A program made the translations under genes and the position numbers. From Cristatella mucedo (taxonomy: Eukaryota; Bryozoa; Phylactolaemata; Cristatellidae): a stretch of DNA of 64,000 nucleotides. The notes under the pieces are model-generated. The model was given only the letters and a program-made list of their open reading frames with translations, was not told the origin of the DNA and made no database searches. Positions 21,791-32,404 of the stretch are shown piece after piece. The DNA lies in contig WPIO01000201.1 of NCBI GenBank assembly GCA_009760855.2, positions 308,103-372,102 of the forward strand, given 5' to 3'. How positions within the stretch are numbered: the first letter of the stretch is position 1; each line of letters starts with the position of its first letter.

Positions 21791-21965
21791 ATAGCTTATT
21801 CAAGCAGCCCCTTCTTGTAGAAAGACAGAAGAGCCTTCAAGGCCGTCACCATCACCTGCACCATCATTAGAGGATCACCCAAGACAGGATTTAAGCTCAC
21901 GGCCTCAACACCGAGGTAGGGACGAGCGGCTGCCTTACCTACTGTGCTATCAGTACGACATAAAG
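21791..21965 (-). mobile_element. SINE S1 copy
   Basis: Antisense. Starts at TAGCTTATTCAAGCAGCCCC (3' end) and ends at GCCTTACCTACTGTGCTATC (A-box region). Diverged throughout. Confidence 0.75.
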
Positions 21966-21998
21966 CCGATGGTGTATATTTACATATGTAATACTGCT

Positions 21999-22324
21999 AT
22001 TCACTTGCAGTCCCAGTCGTGGCATAACCGGTTGGCTTTCTTTGTGACATTTGCTGTGTCCATTCTAGGGGTTTGCATTGGTTGTCTTGATCGGGTTGTG
22101 TTTTACGCCCCATCCCTGTACCGATAGGTTTTGAGGGGAAAGTGAGGGCTGCTGCTATTGTCTTGGGAGCAATTCTCGCTGTGCCCGTCTTGCTTGTTGT
22201 GCTGATGCTGTACCACAGCCACGACTGTGACGTAACCATTGAGGCTGCATGCTTTGACAGGTTTTGGGTGTCAAGCTACACAAACCCCAGATGCAGAGCC
22301 TCTGGTAATACCACCGTGCAATAG
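21999..22324 (+). other. Coding-like hydrophobic stretch
   Basis: After an acceptor-like TATTCACTTGCAG (ending 22010), one frame reads QSWHNRLAFFVTFAVSILGV and continues CIGCLDRVVFYAPSLYR to a stop at 22126. It looks like a single transmembrane segment. A second frame (22142-22324, 60 codons) also begins with a hydrophobic stretch (AAAIVLGAILAVPVLLVVLM) followed by four cysteines. I do not recognise either. No donor or further exon is evident, and chance is quite possible. Confidence 0.2.
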
Positions 22325-22589
22325 AATCTAGCAAAAACTCGTCTATAAGCACCTTGAAATCGAGTGAGATATGCAGCAGCTGCACCAGCAATGCTGCCGA
22401 TGAAAGCTGCTCGTCATGCATAGGCTAGGCATGCCTGAGCCCCAATGTGGTCACTGTGCTTCTTTCGCCTGATGCCGTTTGACGTTAGCCTGGACGGTGG
22501 CAGCTGTACAAGATTTTCAATGTTTGACTTGGCTACCATTGATTAAGGGCTTTTGAGTTACCGAAGTAAGTTGATACTAGCCATTTTTA

Positions 22590-24210
22590 TCACATTCCCA
22601 CTGCCCTGCTTATATGATGCTTAGATCTGCTGTTTATACTTAGTCTCAGGTTATGTCCATGCGCCTTCGAAACGGGCAGTTTTTAGGCCAGTAATAAAGA
22701 AAGCAACGGTAGGCCAAGACCATTTGAGCAGTTTTCGCCCATTCTCTATATTCCTGCTCCCACCGAACACACTAGAGCGAGTTGTGGTACACATACTGAA
22801 CTATATTAAGACTGCAAAACTAGCAAGTAAGTTCTAGTCTGGGTTTCTATATAATCAATCCACCGAGTCAGCATTGTTTAGGGTGTATTGTGTACGTTCT
22901 AAGGAATGAAGACTTGGATAGAGTGTCTCTGCTTGGTGAGCTTGATCTTTAGGTGGTGCTTGATACTAACGATCACAAAACCCCTTCTTCTGTGCATCTC
23001 ATTTCGCGTGGGCATCACTAGCACTGTGCTGCAATGGTTCACGTCCTATCTTAGCGGGAGACTGCAGAGTATTAGTGTGAATGGACAAAGATCATCCGAG
23101 GAGTCACTTAAGTGTGGGAAACCTCAGTGTTTGGTTTTCTTTCTTTAATTTTACACTTCATGTAGCCAATGTGATTGCCATGCACAATCTATGCCTTCAC
23201 TTTTATGCGAATGAAACCCAGCTGTATCTTTGGTTTGATGCTTCCCAGTCCTCCAGCACGTCGAATCCTCTCACGTTCCTTGCTGAAATAATTGAGGACG
23301 TTTGCACTTAGATGTCAGCACACTTTTCTAAATTGATTGGTGATACAACCAATCTACTAGTTAAGGGAAACCAAGTGCTATTGAGAAATTGAAAAAAAAT
23401 ACTCTGTCAGTATATCTCCTGATGAATCTGCATGTAATCCAAGTGTCCGGTTTGGTAGTAATCAATATTTGTAGACCACATCTGGTCGGTATTCAAGTCA
23501 GCCTTCTTGCAGCCTCATATCGTTGCTAAAATTTGGAATCGCTTAGACATAGATACTATATCTAACCTTGTCTATTCATTGGTGACATCATGTCCTGACT
23601 TCCGTAACTCACTGCTTGCTTGCCTTCCAGCATGGGCAATCAGGCACTTGCAATCGGTGAAAGAATCTGCAGATAAGCTTGTCTGTCGTCGGCAGACCAG
23701 AGCCATATTGAACTATTTCACCCTGACCCTCTCTTGCTCCCAATCAACCAGACTATCGACTTAAAAGGTGTTTCATTTACTTTTAGGTCCCTTCATTCCA
23801 TGGCTCCAACCTATGAAGCAAAAATACTCTGCCACCAGGCCAAGAATCGCACAGCATGCCATTCCGTCTGGAATATTTTAGCTATACCTCGTACGATACT
23901 CAAAACCGTTCGATGGCTAACTTTGGATCGTATACTCCCAAAGCAGGCACCTCACTCGCCACACATGTTACGTCATCCACGATATTTAAAAAGCATCCCA
24001 AAATACCCCAGTTCTATACAGCATTTATTCGGACCAAAGTATCAATTATCCTTAGGGCCTATATTTATCGTAACATCGTGCCTGGTGCATGCGGATGGAT
24101 ATTACTGCCTATCATTTAGTGATTCTTTCTATGTAGCATTTAAAAAATAACTAGTAAGAGATTTTTTTCTTATAGGGCACTCTACAAATCTATTAGAATT
24201 ATTATTATTA
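22590..24210 (+). mobile_element. Family A copy, RT to 3' tail
   Basis: Sense copy of about 1.6 kb, truncated near the RT start. The phrase SGRLQSISVNGQRSSEESLK is readable at 23070. The catalytic YADD is changed to YANE (23204-23215). The C-terminal region is read at 23507-24119 in shifting frames (AIRHLQSVKESADKLVCRRQ). The tail is AATTATTATTATTA at 24194. Its 3' flank is shared with the copy ending at 27644. Confidence 0.88.
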
Positions 24211-24960
24211 TATAGTGGCTTTGTCACTGACAATTGACTATCCGATGTGCTGAGTCTGGTGCTAGTTGATGAGGAACCGGGGCAAAGGCTGAGTCTTAAA
24301 TAAAAGTAAAGCCTTTATCTCGAAGCAAAGTTGGAACCCATGAACTCTTTCTTTTCTCGTACTCTCGTCTAAGCAAGGCCGAAGTTGATTCACGTTCAGC
24401 AGAAAGTGGGCACAGTGCAGAAAGTGGGCACACTGTGCCAACGAAGTAATTATCAAGCAATACGGTGTTTTGGACTAGTACTCGCTGTTAACGTGCAGAC
24501 ATTGCTGAAACATTGCTAGATGAATCAATGATTGGTGTGAGGTCTTCCGACTTAAGATAGACACTTGCCTAGAGGCTTACCTTAGAGGCTTACTTTAGCT
24601 CTTAGGTTCGTTGAACCATTGTCATGCTCAAGGAAGTTAGTGGCCATTCGGTGCGGGTTGTCAGAGAGGTATGTGAGCAGGGTGTACGCTGAAATTCTGC
24701 CAGAGGCGGAGTATAAGTAGTTGAAAGAAAATGCCTAGGACTGAGCCGCTATATGGCTCATGCTTTAAGAGCAGCCATAATTATTTACGCCATAGCATCT
24801 TTTATTTTGATGTAACCAAGTTCAACACTCTGCCAGCGATTGAAAGATGTCAGAGGTGGTCTAGAAGGATCTAATGGTCACTTCCGTTAAATGCAGTTGT
24901 GAGATTTACTAGAAATATCAGAGAGGCCCTAGCATAATCAGCAATGATCTGAATGCCCTG
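24211..24960 (+). repeat. Duplicated 3' flank, copy 1
   Basis: Aligns with 27645-28425 in the same orientation. Shared phrases include CACGTTCAGCAGAAAGTGGG (24392) with CACGTTTAGCAGAAAGTTGG (27829), ATTATCAAGCAATACGGTGT with CTGATCAAGCAATACCGTGT, TGGCCATTCGGTGCGGGTTG with TGGCCATTCGGTACAGGTTG, and AACCAAGTTCAACACTCTGC in both. No coding frame is maintained. Confidence 0.85.
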
Positions 24961-26129
24961 CTTCTTAATGATTGGTTTCCAATGTAACAGTTTAAATGTG
25001 CCGGCAATCAATCTTGCTAGTCTTCGTGGATGTGTCTTTGCTCCTTTTTGTGCTCCATTTGCCCACGACAACTTATCGTGGCTGCATACATCACAGCAAC
25101 TACCACACCCGTCGTACGAATGCTAAGTTATGTAACTCGCTGCTTGCCGGCCTACCGGCATGTGCAATCAGGCGATTACAGCTGGTGCAAAACTGTGCAG
25201 CTAGGCTTGTCTGTCGTGAATGTCGGGTTTTTTACGAATCACAGGCTTTTCTAACGAAACCTGTGCATTGCCCTCCAGTGGACGCTAAAGTTTTGTTAAA
25301 TTCGGGGGCCCTGACAGGCTAGGGCGTCGTGATATGTCGAGTCTTGCACACACCCAGGCAGCTAAAAAAGTGACTCCATAATGAAGTAGCTAGTCGGTGG
25401 ATTGACCATGAGATGGAAAGCAAGGTGAATTTTAAATACTTTAGTCGTGTCTGCATAGCCTTGGAAACGATGCTCCCTCTCGTAAGTGTACACAGGAAGT
25501 GGTCTGCGGTGTCCTTGTCTTTTGACTTGCAACTGACAACGAAAGAAAATGTCATTGGTCATAACCCAAGAGGTATAGTGCTCGATTTTCACTACAGCCA
25601 GGTCGTGGGTGGGACTCTGCCCTGCAAGTAGTGGTACTAGCCTTGAAGGAGGCTGGTAAACCAGCTATCTTTTAAAACCCGTGAGCTACCGAGGATTACT
25701 TTGTTCCTGTCTCTCCTGCAGGCTGCAGGGCATTGTTGTTGCGGCTACAATTTAGGAAAACCCCTGGTGCGATATTTTCGCATTCAACACTTTAATTAGT
25801 TGGGAAATACCGTTATTTCTAGTTTTTCTTTTCGTAAGACATCCCAAATTTGCAAGAATACCTAGGTTTCACTAGGCAACGGTCTTGTGTCTTCTTTGTG
25901 AAAACTGTGTTAGATATTTTGTTTTGTGAGGGGGTTGGCATGGCTTTCTGAATATGGTGCGTCTTTTCTAGGGTGTGCATGTCGCTTGCTAAGTGTCGGG
26001 TTAAGTAGATGCATGCATTTTCGATGGGCAGTTGCTTCAACGAGGCTAGTCCCTCTACTTTGCTTACTGACTAAGCAGAGGGGTAGTATTATATATGTTG
26101 GGAGAATCTTAGGAGCTCGACTTACCTAG
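24961..26129. other. Mostly unassigned, one family A scrap
   Basis: Apart from the family A piece at 25115-25235, I recognise nothing. A 78-codon minus frame (25319-25555) has no motif. Confidence 0.4.
25115..25235 (+). mobile_element. Family A internal fragment
   Basis: Isolated 120 bp matching the C-terminal RT block (frame phrase LAGLPACAIRRLQLVQNCAA, then RLVCRECR). Unlike almost all other copies it lacks the 3' end, so it is not a simple 5' truncation. Confidence 0.75.
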
Positions 26130-26492
26130 CCTGGTCATCATTTGCACTGCTATGCAATGATGGTGGCCCTATTTCCGTGGGTGACATCAGTGCATTGCCT
26201 TCGAGCCGGAATATCGGACTCTCAATTTCCTTGCTGTCATTAGCTCGAAGATGACCAAAACAGTTTCATATCGTGTGACGATAAAACTAGCTCACTGGTT
26301 GTATGTAAACATAAGGCCGCACAGAAATTAAAAAACAATCCCTTTTAGCATGGCGGGCCATCGTATTTCCTGTGGCGTCTGCACCACGGCTAAGTGTCGT
26401 GTTCCAAAGCTACATTTCTAAATATGGCCACACAAGCCGCTGTAAAAACTCGGGTCTCCTTAGACAAAGACACCTCATATAAGTTTGGTGTA
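26130..26492 (+). mobile_element. Family A fragment, post-YADD region
   Basis: Old sense piece. Parts of 26280-26480 align with the LVxGKPSxIQKLERLxLKI...ARNLGVxFQSD region of family A, ending with GGTCTCCTTAGACAAAGACA (ARLDKDTTSK equivalent). The next copy starts upstream in element coordinates, so this is a separate insertion or a rearranged piece. Confidence 0.55.
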
Positions 26493-27644
26493 TTTATGAG
26501 AACGGACAAAGGACATCCGTCGAACTACTTAAGTTTGGGGTACCTCCGGGCTCTGAGCTCGGTTTGCTTCTTTTCACAGTTTATACTGTCCATCTTGCCT
26601 ATGTGATCGCCAAGCACAGTCTATGCTTTCGCTTATTTACAGGTGACACGAAATAGTACCCTTGCTTTTGTCCTTCCTGCCCTTTAGCAAGTCGAATTCT
26701 CTATGCACTTTTGCTGCATGCACTAATGACATACACATAGAGATGGCAGCAAACTTTCTTGAATTGAATGACAACAAAATCAATTTACATGTTTTCTGCA
26801 AACAAAATGTAATTCGCAAATCGGAAAGTATAATGGTCAAAATTGGCTCTGGCATAATTTTTCCTATTACATCTGCAGCCAATCTAGGTGTCGCATTCCA
26901 TAGTCACGTTTTATTAGATGACCTCACCAACTCGGCTGTCAAGTCTACCTTCTTTCAGCTGCGTCAAAATTGGTGAAACTCGGGCTTGGTTAGAGGCTGA
27001 TACAACCTCTAAGCTGTTCCATACATTTTATAAATCCCCACGTGACTCACCTAGCTCCAAGCTTGCTGGGCTACTGGTTCACACAATCAGATGCTTATAG
27101 TTATTGCAAAACTGTGGCTAGGCTTGTCTGTCGTGAGCTTTGCAGTTGTCAACCGCTTCTGACGCCGACCTGCTATGACTTCCAATCAACTAGACTATTA
27201 ACTTTAAATTTCTATCGCTTACTTTTAGGTAACTTCACTCTCTGGCTCTTGCTTACTTAGCAGAGCTACTCTCCACCAGATCATGAATCTTAAATCGTGC
27301 TGTTCTCTATTGAATCGTTGACCTAAACCTTTTACGAAATTCAAAGCATTCAGTTTTGTACGGTGACAAAGCCAGGAACTCACTCCTGACAAATTTCACA
27401 AAGTCACATGACATGGAGTCATTTGATAATATGATTAAAACACACCTGTAGATTACAGCTTTTAATAGGTCTGCATGATTCATCCTTCGCATGCATACGG
27501 CTGCCTGCACTGTCCCTGCTGCATGTGGATGCTACCAACAATTATTTGGTAATGCTTTCTATGCATCATCTGTAGAATGCCTAAAAAGAGATTCAGTTCC
27601 CTGTGGTAGCTATGTTAAGTCCCCATGATTGTTACTATTACTAT
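26493..27644 (+). mobile_element. Family A copy, RT core to 3' tail
   Basis: Starts at the NGQ..SSE block (GACAAAGGACATCCGTCG at 26505), the same element position as 23083. It covers LNDNKINLHVFCKQN and SITVKSTFFQLRQNW-like stretches and the C-terminal region, with a tail at 27580-27640 (CTAAAAAGAGATTCAGTTCC). Its YADD region is lost (AYVIAKHSLCFRLFTGDTK). Confidence 0.82.
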
Positions 27645-28425
27645 TATGTGGCGATTATACTATTGACAGCAGATCAGCCGAACTGCTGAGGCTGGCGGTA
27701 GTGGTTGGAGATCAGAGGCTATGGCTGGAGTCCTGAATAAAAGAAACTTACAAATCTGAGCGCAGTGTCAAAAGTGTAGGAACTATTTTTATTCTCATAT
27801 TGTTATCTCAAGAGTGTTTAATTTTGCTCACGTTTAGCAGAAAGTTGGCCGAGTAGACTATGGCAACAAAGTGCTGATCAAGCAATACCGTGTTAAATAT
27901 TTGCATGCCCGAGCAGACGTCACAGGAAAAATGTTAGATGAACCAATCTGTGGAGTGATGTCTTTAGACTTGTAGTAGACGCCTAAGTTAAGACAGATCT
28001 TAGTGGTTCCTTTTAAGTTCTTTTCACATTCGTAATGTTCAAGCAAGTAATTGGCCATTCGGTACAGGTTGCAAGAGAGGTATGTGAGTGGGCGTTCAGG
28101 CTTAATAATTATCAAGACCTGATATTCATAGGCATACCAATGAAGGCTAAGAGCATGTTTGGTAATACGTTCTACCGGAAGAAAAGTATGGATAGTAAAA
28201 ATAAGAAGCCTTTGACAGAACCCGGAGGCTGCCCATACTTCAAGTGCAGCCACGTTCATCTCCACCGGGGCATCTAAAATTTGCGACCTAACCAAGTTCA
28301 ACACTCTGCCTAGGCGTCAGAGAGACGGTCCAGAAGGATCTAGTTGTCGGTTCCAATAAATCCTACTAAGAGATGTAAGAGAACTAACCAAGAGGCCCTA
28401 CCATAATTAGAAATGATGTGAAGTT
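27645..28425 (+). repeat. Duplicated 3' flank, copy 2
   Basis: Partner of 24211-24960 at an offset of about 3.43 kb, which is also the offset between the two upstream family A copies. It carries an extra, unshared stretch around 28110-28280. Confidence 0.85.
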
Positions 28426-28670
28426 CTGACTGACGGAGGTGGCCATTATGTATAGAAGTCTCTTTAGTGCACTCAAAGCGTAAGGCGATTTTGGTGTAAA
28501 AAGGTGATGTGCCGTTTTAATGCTACGAAAATAAAGCTAGTGATAACGATTTTAGTATCGGGAATACAGTCAACAGCAGCAAGAAGCATTATGGTATGAC
28601 ATCACTGCTGTTCAAATCGTTATGCTAAAGTCAACATAAGAAAAGACATATTTAAAGAAACAGAGAAACA

Positions 28671-28695
28671 GACAGAGACAGAGACAGAGAGACAC

Positions 28696-28778
<83 letters not shown>

Positions 28779-28806
28779 GAGAGAGAGAGATAGAGAGAGA
28801 GAGAGA
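28671..28806. repeat. (GA)n microsatellite
   Basis: GA repeat with a few GACA, GATA and GAGC interruptions, next to repeat U. Confidence 0.98.
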
Positions 28807-28807
28807 A

Positions 28808-29045
28808 TCTTATTGAATTTTAATTGTGGACGGGACTTAAGTAGTTTAATACCAGCTGGGCAACGCATGCCCTCTGATGTCTTTGATGTTGGTGGCCAGC
28901 AGTGTAGGGTAAATTTGGCATGTGCATCTCTGTTGGCAATGCGTCTCCTCACCGCTGCTGTTTGGAGCTGCTGCCTCTTGTTTCTGAGAATGCGTCATCT
29001 GTCTGCCCCCATTTGCCGTCCTCTCTGAAGCGCCTGGGTCTCCTG
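28808..29045 (+). repeat. Repeat U, copy 1
   Basis: Shares GTTGGTGGCCAGCAGTGTAG (28889) with 33498. Around that block the flanking sequence matches 33427-33704 at lower identity. Non-coding. A CT-rich stretch follows to about 29160. Confidence 0.65.
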
Positions 29046-29269
29046 CCATTCTTGATTGAAGCTAATAGCAAGATTGCTGGCTCTCCTCCTCTATCTCATC
29101 TCACCTGTCTGCTTCTCCCTCACTTGCTCTGACTCTTTTTCCAACTCTCACCCTTTCAGCAACAGATGGTCAGTCGTCATGGGGACTGTAAGAGTTTTAA
29201 AGTCTCGTCTCAAAACGTCAATCACAATAAATAATGTTTTCATTCCAACTCAGCCTCCTTATGTGGTGC

Positions 29270-29647
29270 TAAATTGCTTTCTAGTTTTGAGATGCCTGTT
29301 GCAGCTGTTTGCAACTGGCGAGTAGTGACTAGTGAACGTGCAGGCCTTGGCTCTACTGCTCGTAAAGCCCATGCCTCGCTGGCTAGCAGCGACCAACTGC
29401 CATTTACAGTCGGAGCAGAGCCAAGGATGCACCTCTAGCTTGATTGCATCCTCTGTGTGCGACTGCAAGGAAAACTAGGAGCTGTCTCGTTGCAGGCGAG
29501 AGCATCCTGCCTAGCAGCGCTAGGCAGCTAGGCCTCGCGTGTGTCTGCATAAGTAATCGAGCTTGTAACCGTACTTGCCTGCGAGCCTGTGAGTGAGGGC
29601 AACTACGTAACAGTATTAGCCTGTGCAAGTGCTTCGCACGGTGTGGA
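29270..29647 (+). repeat. Repeat X, copy 1 (truncated)
   Basis: Left part of repeat X: GCAGGCCTTGGCTCTACTGC (29340), GCATCCTGCCTAGCAGCGCT (29502) and the GCCTGCGAGCCTGTGAGTGA block. It is cut at 29647 where an antisense family A copy begins. Confidence 0.75.
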
Positions 29648-30215
29648 TATAATAATAATGCACTTGATAAAGCCCCTCAGAGAACTCAATCTCTTTCGAG
29701 GTGCTTTACATTTGCTGCAAAGGGAAATGCAATTGAATCACGAGTAATATCATGCTAGATAAACAACATGAAGAACATGGTTAGGGGGACACGCACATGG
29801 TCAGCATACAAATGTGGTTAGTGGCAGCAGGCACAGTGCCAGTGCACATTAGTACATGAAGGACGAATCACAGTGACCCCCTAAATGCTGTCCTAAATAG
29901 GTGTGTTATTGAGCTCTTTTTAAATATTGTCAAGTCAGGGGACGTTCTGACCCAAGTCGCGAGTGATTTCCTGGCTTTGGGAGCGTACAAGCTAAATGCA
30001 GGGTCTCCAGAGGATTGGAGGTTTGTGCGTGGTATTTGTAGGCTGTTGGATTCCGAAAAAAGGGTGGTACACTGCTCGGTCTGGTGGGGGGAGTAGATCC
30101 GAGAAATAGGCTGGAGCCAAAGAATGAAGTGGCCTAAAAGTGAGCGACAAACCCTTGATGTCGATTCGCTGCTTGACTGGTAGCCAGCGCAGGTCTGCAA
30201 GAAGTGGATTGGCAC
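29648..30215 (-). mobile_element. Family A copy, 3' UTR and C-terminus
   Basis: Antisense, with an AAT tail at 29648-29658 and a hairpin with diverged outer arms. The coding end reads YAPKARKSLATWVRTSPDLT and FKKSSITHLFRTAFRGSL on the minus strand (29868-30245 frame), which is the standard L2/CR1 C-terminus. Confidence 0.88.
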
Positions 30216-30284
30216 TGCACTAAGCCACTGCCATGGCTTAGCCACTTTAACAAGTCCGGCAAGTCAGGTGTACGAAAGTTGCCT

Positions 30285-30470
30285 GCTTCGTCGTGATGGC
30301 ACACTAGGTAAGGCGGTTGCTTTACACGACATCGGACCCGAGGTCACGGGTTCGATTTCATCGGTTGGCCATCTTTTATCGCCACTGCAAGAGGTGGTGA
30401 TAGTCGTAAAGGCTCTTCAGTCGCTATGCAAAAGGGGGCTGCTTATTCAGCAAGGACTTTTTATTCGTCC
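30285..30470 (+). mobile_element. SINE S1 copy
   Basis: A-box TGGCACACTAG (30296-30306), B-box-like GGTTCGATTTC (30349), the S1 body, and the 3' end GCTGCTTATTCAGCAAGGAC. It directly follows a scrap of repeat X, so it is probably inserted in it. Confidence 0.88.
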
Positions 30471-30529
30471 TATGGTCCTCAACCTCAGCTTAATGGGGGC
30501 TGGCTATGTAGGTTACAGCACTGATCCCT

Positions 30530-31328
30530 GTTACAACGACCGGGCAATCTGGCTGGCTGCGAACGGAAAATGAGGAGCCGCCTCGTTGCCGGCTACAGCA
30601 TTGTGTCTAGCGGCGCTCGGCGTCGCCTGCGTCTGCACCAGTGCTTAAGTGAGTAACTGTGCTTGCTTGTGAGCCTGTGAGCCAGGGCACCCATGTGCCT
30701 GCATTAGCCTGTGCAAGCCTAATGCATAGTGTGCATGTGCACTGCATTAGGCCACTGCCATGTTTTAGCCACTTTGATGGGTCTGTCTCTATCCGGTAAG
30801 TCCGCTTCGCGAAAGCTGCCTGCTTCGTCTGACGGTCCTCAGCCTCAGCTGATGGGGGGCTGGCTATAAGGGTTACAGCACCGGTCGGGCTATCTAATTC
30901 GCTGCAATCCTTTTCACCACACCCCTCACAGCTAAACCCGGCTGACCCTTACAGCCTGCCAAGTGGTGCTACAGATAGTGCTTGCTGTGAGCCGTGATGG
31001 CACTCAAGGTAAGGCGGTTGCTTTCACGACCACGGTCTGCAATCCATTCCAAATAAAACCTCCCTCACTGCTAAACCCAGCTGACCCTTACTACCTACAG
31101 AGTGGTGCTAAAGAGAGGGCATGCTGAGTAGAAAGCCGCAACTCCCTGTCACTGGTATTCAGAAAAGCAACAGTCCAACACCCTTTTTTATGCCAGCCCA
31201 CATGTCATTCTATAGATGGTTCTGCTGTCAATGGTGTGGTTGAGGCCGGAGTCTGCATTATCAGGCACACCTGCAGCCTAGGTCTCGTCCCTTGTCGTTG
31301 CCTGACCGGTAACCATCATGGTTATACA
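30530..31328 (+). repeat. Repeat X, copy 2, left part
   Basis: Runs through the blocks GCCACTGCCATGTTTTAGCC, GCTGCCTGCTTCGTCTGACG, GGCTGGCTATAAGGGTTACA and the CCCTGTCACTGGTATTCAG block. It is interrupted by family A at 31329 and resumes at 32225. It contains an S1 fragment flanked by a duplicated 65 bp X segment. Confidence 0.82.
30987..31050 (+). mobile_element. SINE S1 head fragment
   Basis: GTGAGCCGTGATGGCACTCA AGG... gives the S1 head up to the anticodon-side stem, then CCACGGTCTGCAATCCATTCC. The body of S1 is missing. Confidence 0.75.
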
Positions 31329-32224
31329 GTAATAATAAAAAATAATGCACTTGATAAAGCGCCCTCAGAGAACTAAAAATCTTTTGTAGGCGCTTTACAT
31401 TTGCGGCAAAGGGAAATGCAATTGAACGGTGAGTAAAATCATGCTTGATAAACAACCAAATCAATAACAAGGTTAGGGGTGACATGCTCAGGGTCAGCAT
31501 GCGTATGTGGTTAGTGGCAGCATGCAGTGTTCGCACTCATAAGCACATCAAGGACGAATCACAGGGACCCACTAAATGCGGTCCTAATAGGTGTGTTTTA
31601 AGTTCTTTTTAACTGTGGTCAGGTCAGGGGATGTTACGACGCAGGTCGGGAGGGAGTTCCATGCTTTGGGAGCTTACGAACTAAATGCACGGTCTCCACA
31701 GGATTTGAGGTTTGTACGGGGTATTTGTAGACGGTTGGATTCCGAAAAGTGGGTGGTACGATGCTTGGCCTGATGGTGGAGTATATCTGAGAGATATGCT
31801 GGAGCCAAAGAATGAAGTGACCTAAAAGTAAGCAACAAAACCTTGAAGTCAATCCGTTGGTTGACTGGTAGCGAGTGCAGGTCGGCGAGAAGTGGAGTAA
31901 TGTGGCAACTGTGACGCTCACGACAGACAAGCCTAGCTGCAGAGTTGTGCACCATCTGCAATCGCCTGATCGCACATGCTGTAGGCCAGTAAGCAATGAG
32001 TTGCAGAAGTAGAGACGGGATGTCACGAATGCATGGACCAACTTGGACGTGGTATCCTTATCTAAACGAGCCCGAATTTTAGCAACGTCATGAAGCGGAA
32101 AATAGGCAGATTTGACTGTGGAGCTGATATGGTCGTCTAACGAGAGGTCGCTTTGGAATATGACACGTAGATTTCGAGCTGATTCAACTGGAGATATGCT
32201 GGCAGAGCCAGAGTGTATGTAAAA
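31329..32224 (-). mobile_element. Family A copy inside repeat X
   Basis: Antisense, about 0.9 kb, with an AAT-type tail, a hairpin, the 3' UTR, and the coding end. Its 95-codon minus frame (31674-31961) reads MVHNSAARLVCRERHSCHIT-like, then PLLADLHSLPVNQRIDFKVL and SLHSLAPAYLSDILHHQAKH, among the best conserved copies. It is truncated at the ESARN block near 32200. Repeat X resumes right after it. Confidence 0.9.
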
Positions 32225-32404
32225 AATGTTCTAATTTAATTTTTTAAAAGGTTCCTAGATCCGCAGCAATATACTCTTTGAAGAACCAGACTGGTAGCAA
32301 TCGACCGGCTTAAGGAAGAGGCACCTTTGCCAACCGTGGCCTCGGCCTGTCTCACCGCAAAGGAAGCTCAGAACGTATTGTCAACAGGCAGAATTGGTTG
32401 CTAG
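32225..32404 (+). repeat. Repeat X, copy 2, right end
   Basis: TTGAAGAACCAGACTGGTAG (32278) and GGCCTCGGCCTGTCTCACCG match the right ends of X3 (33300-33420) and X4 (36605-36720). Confidence 0.75.
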
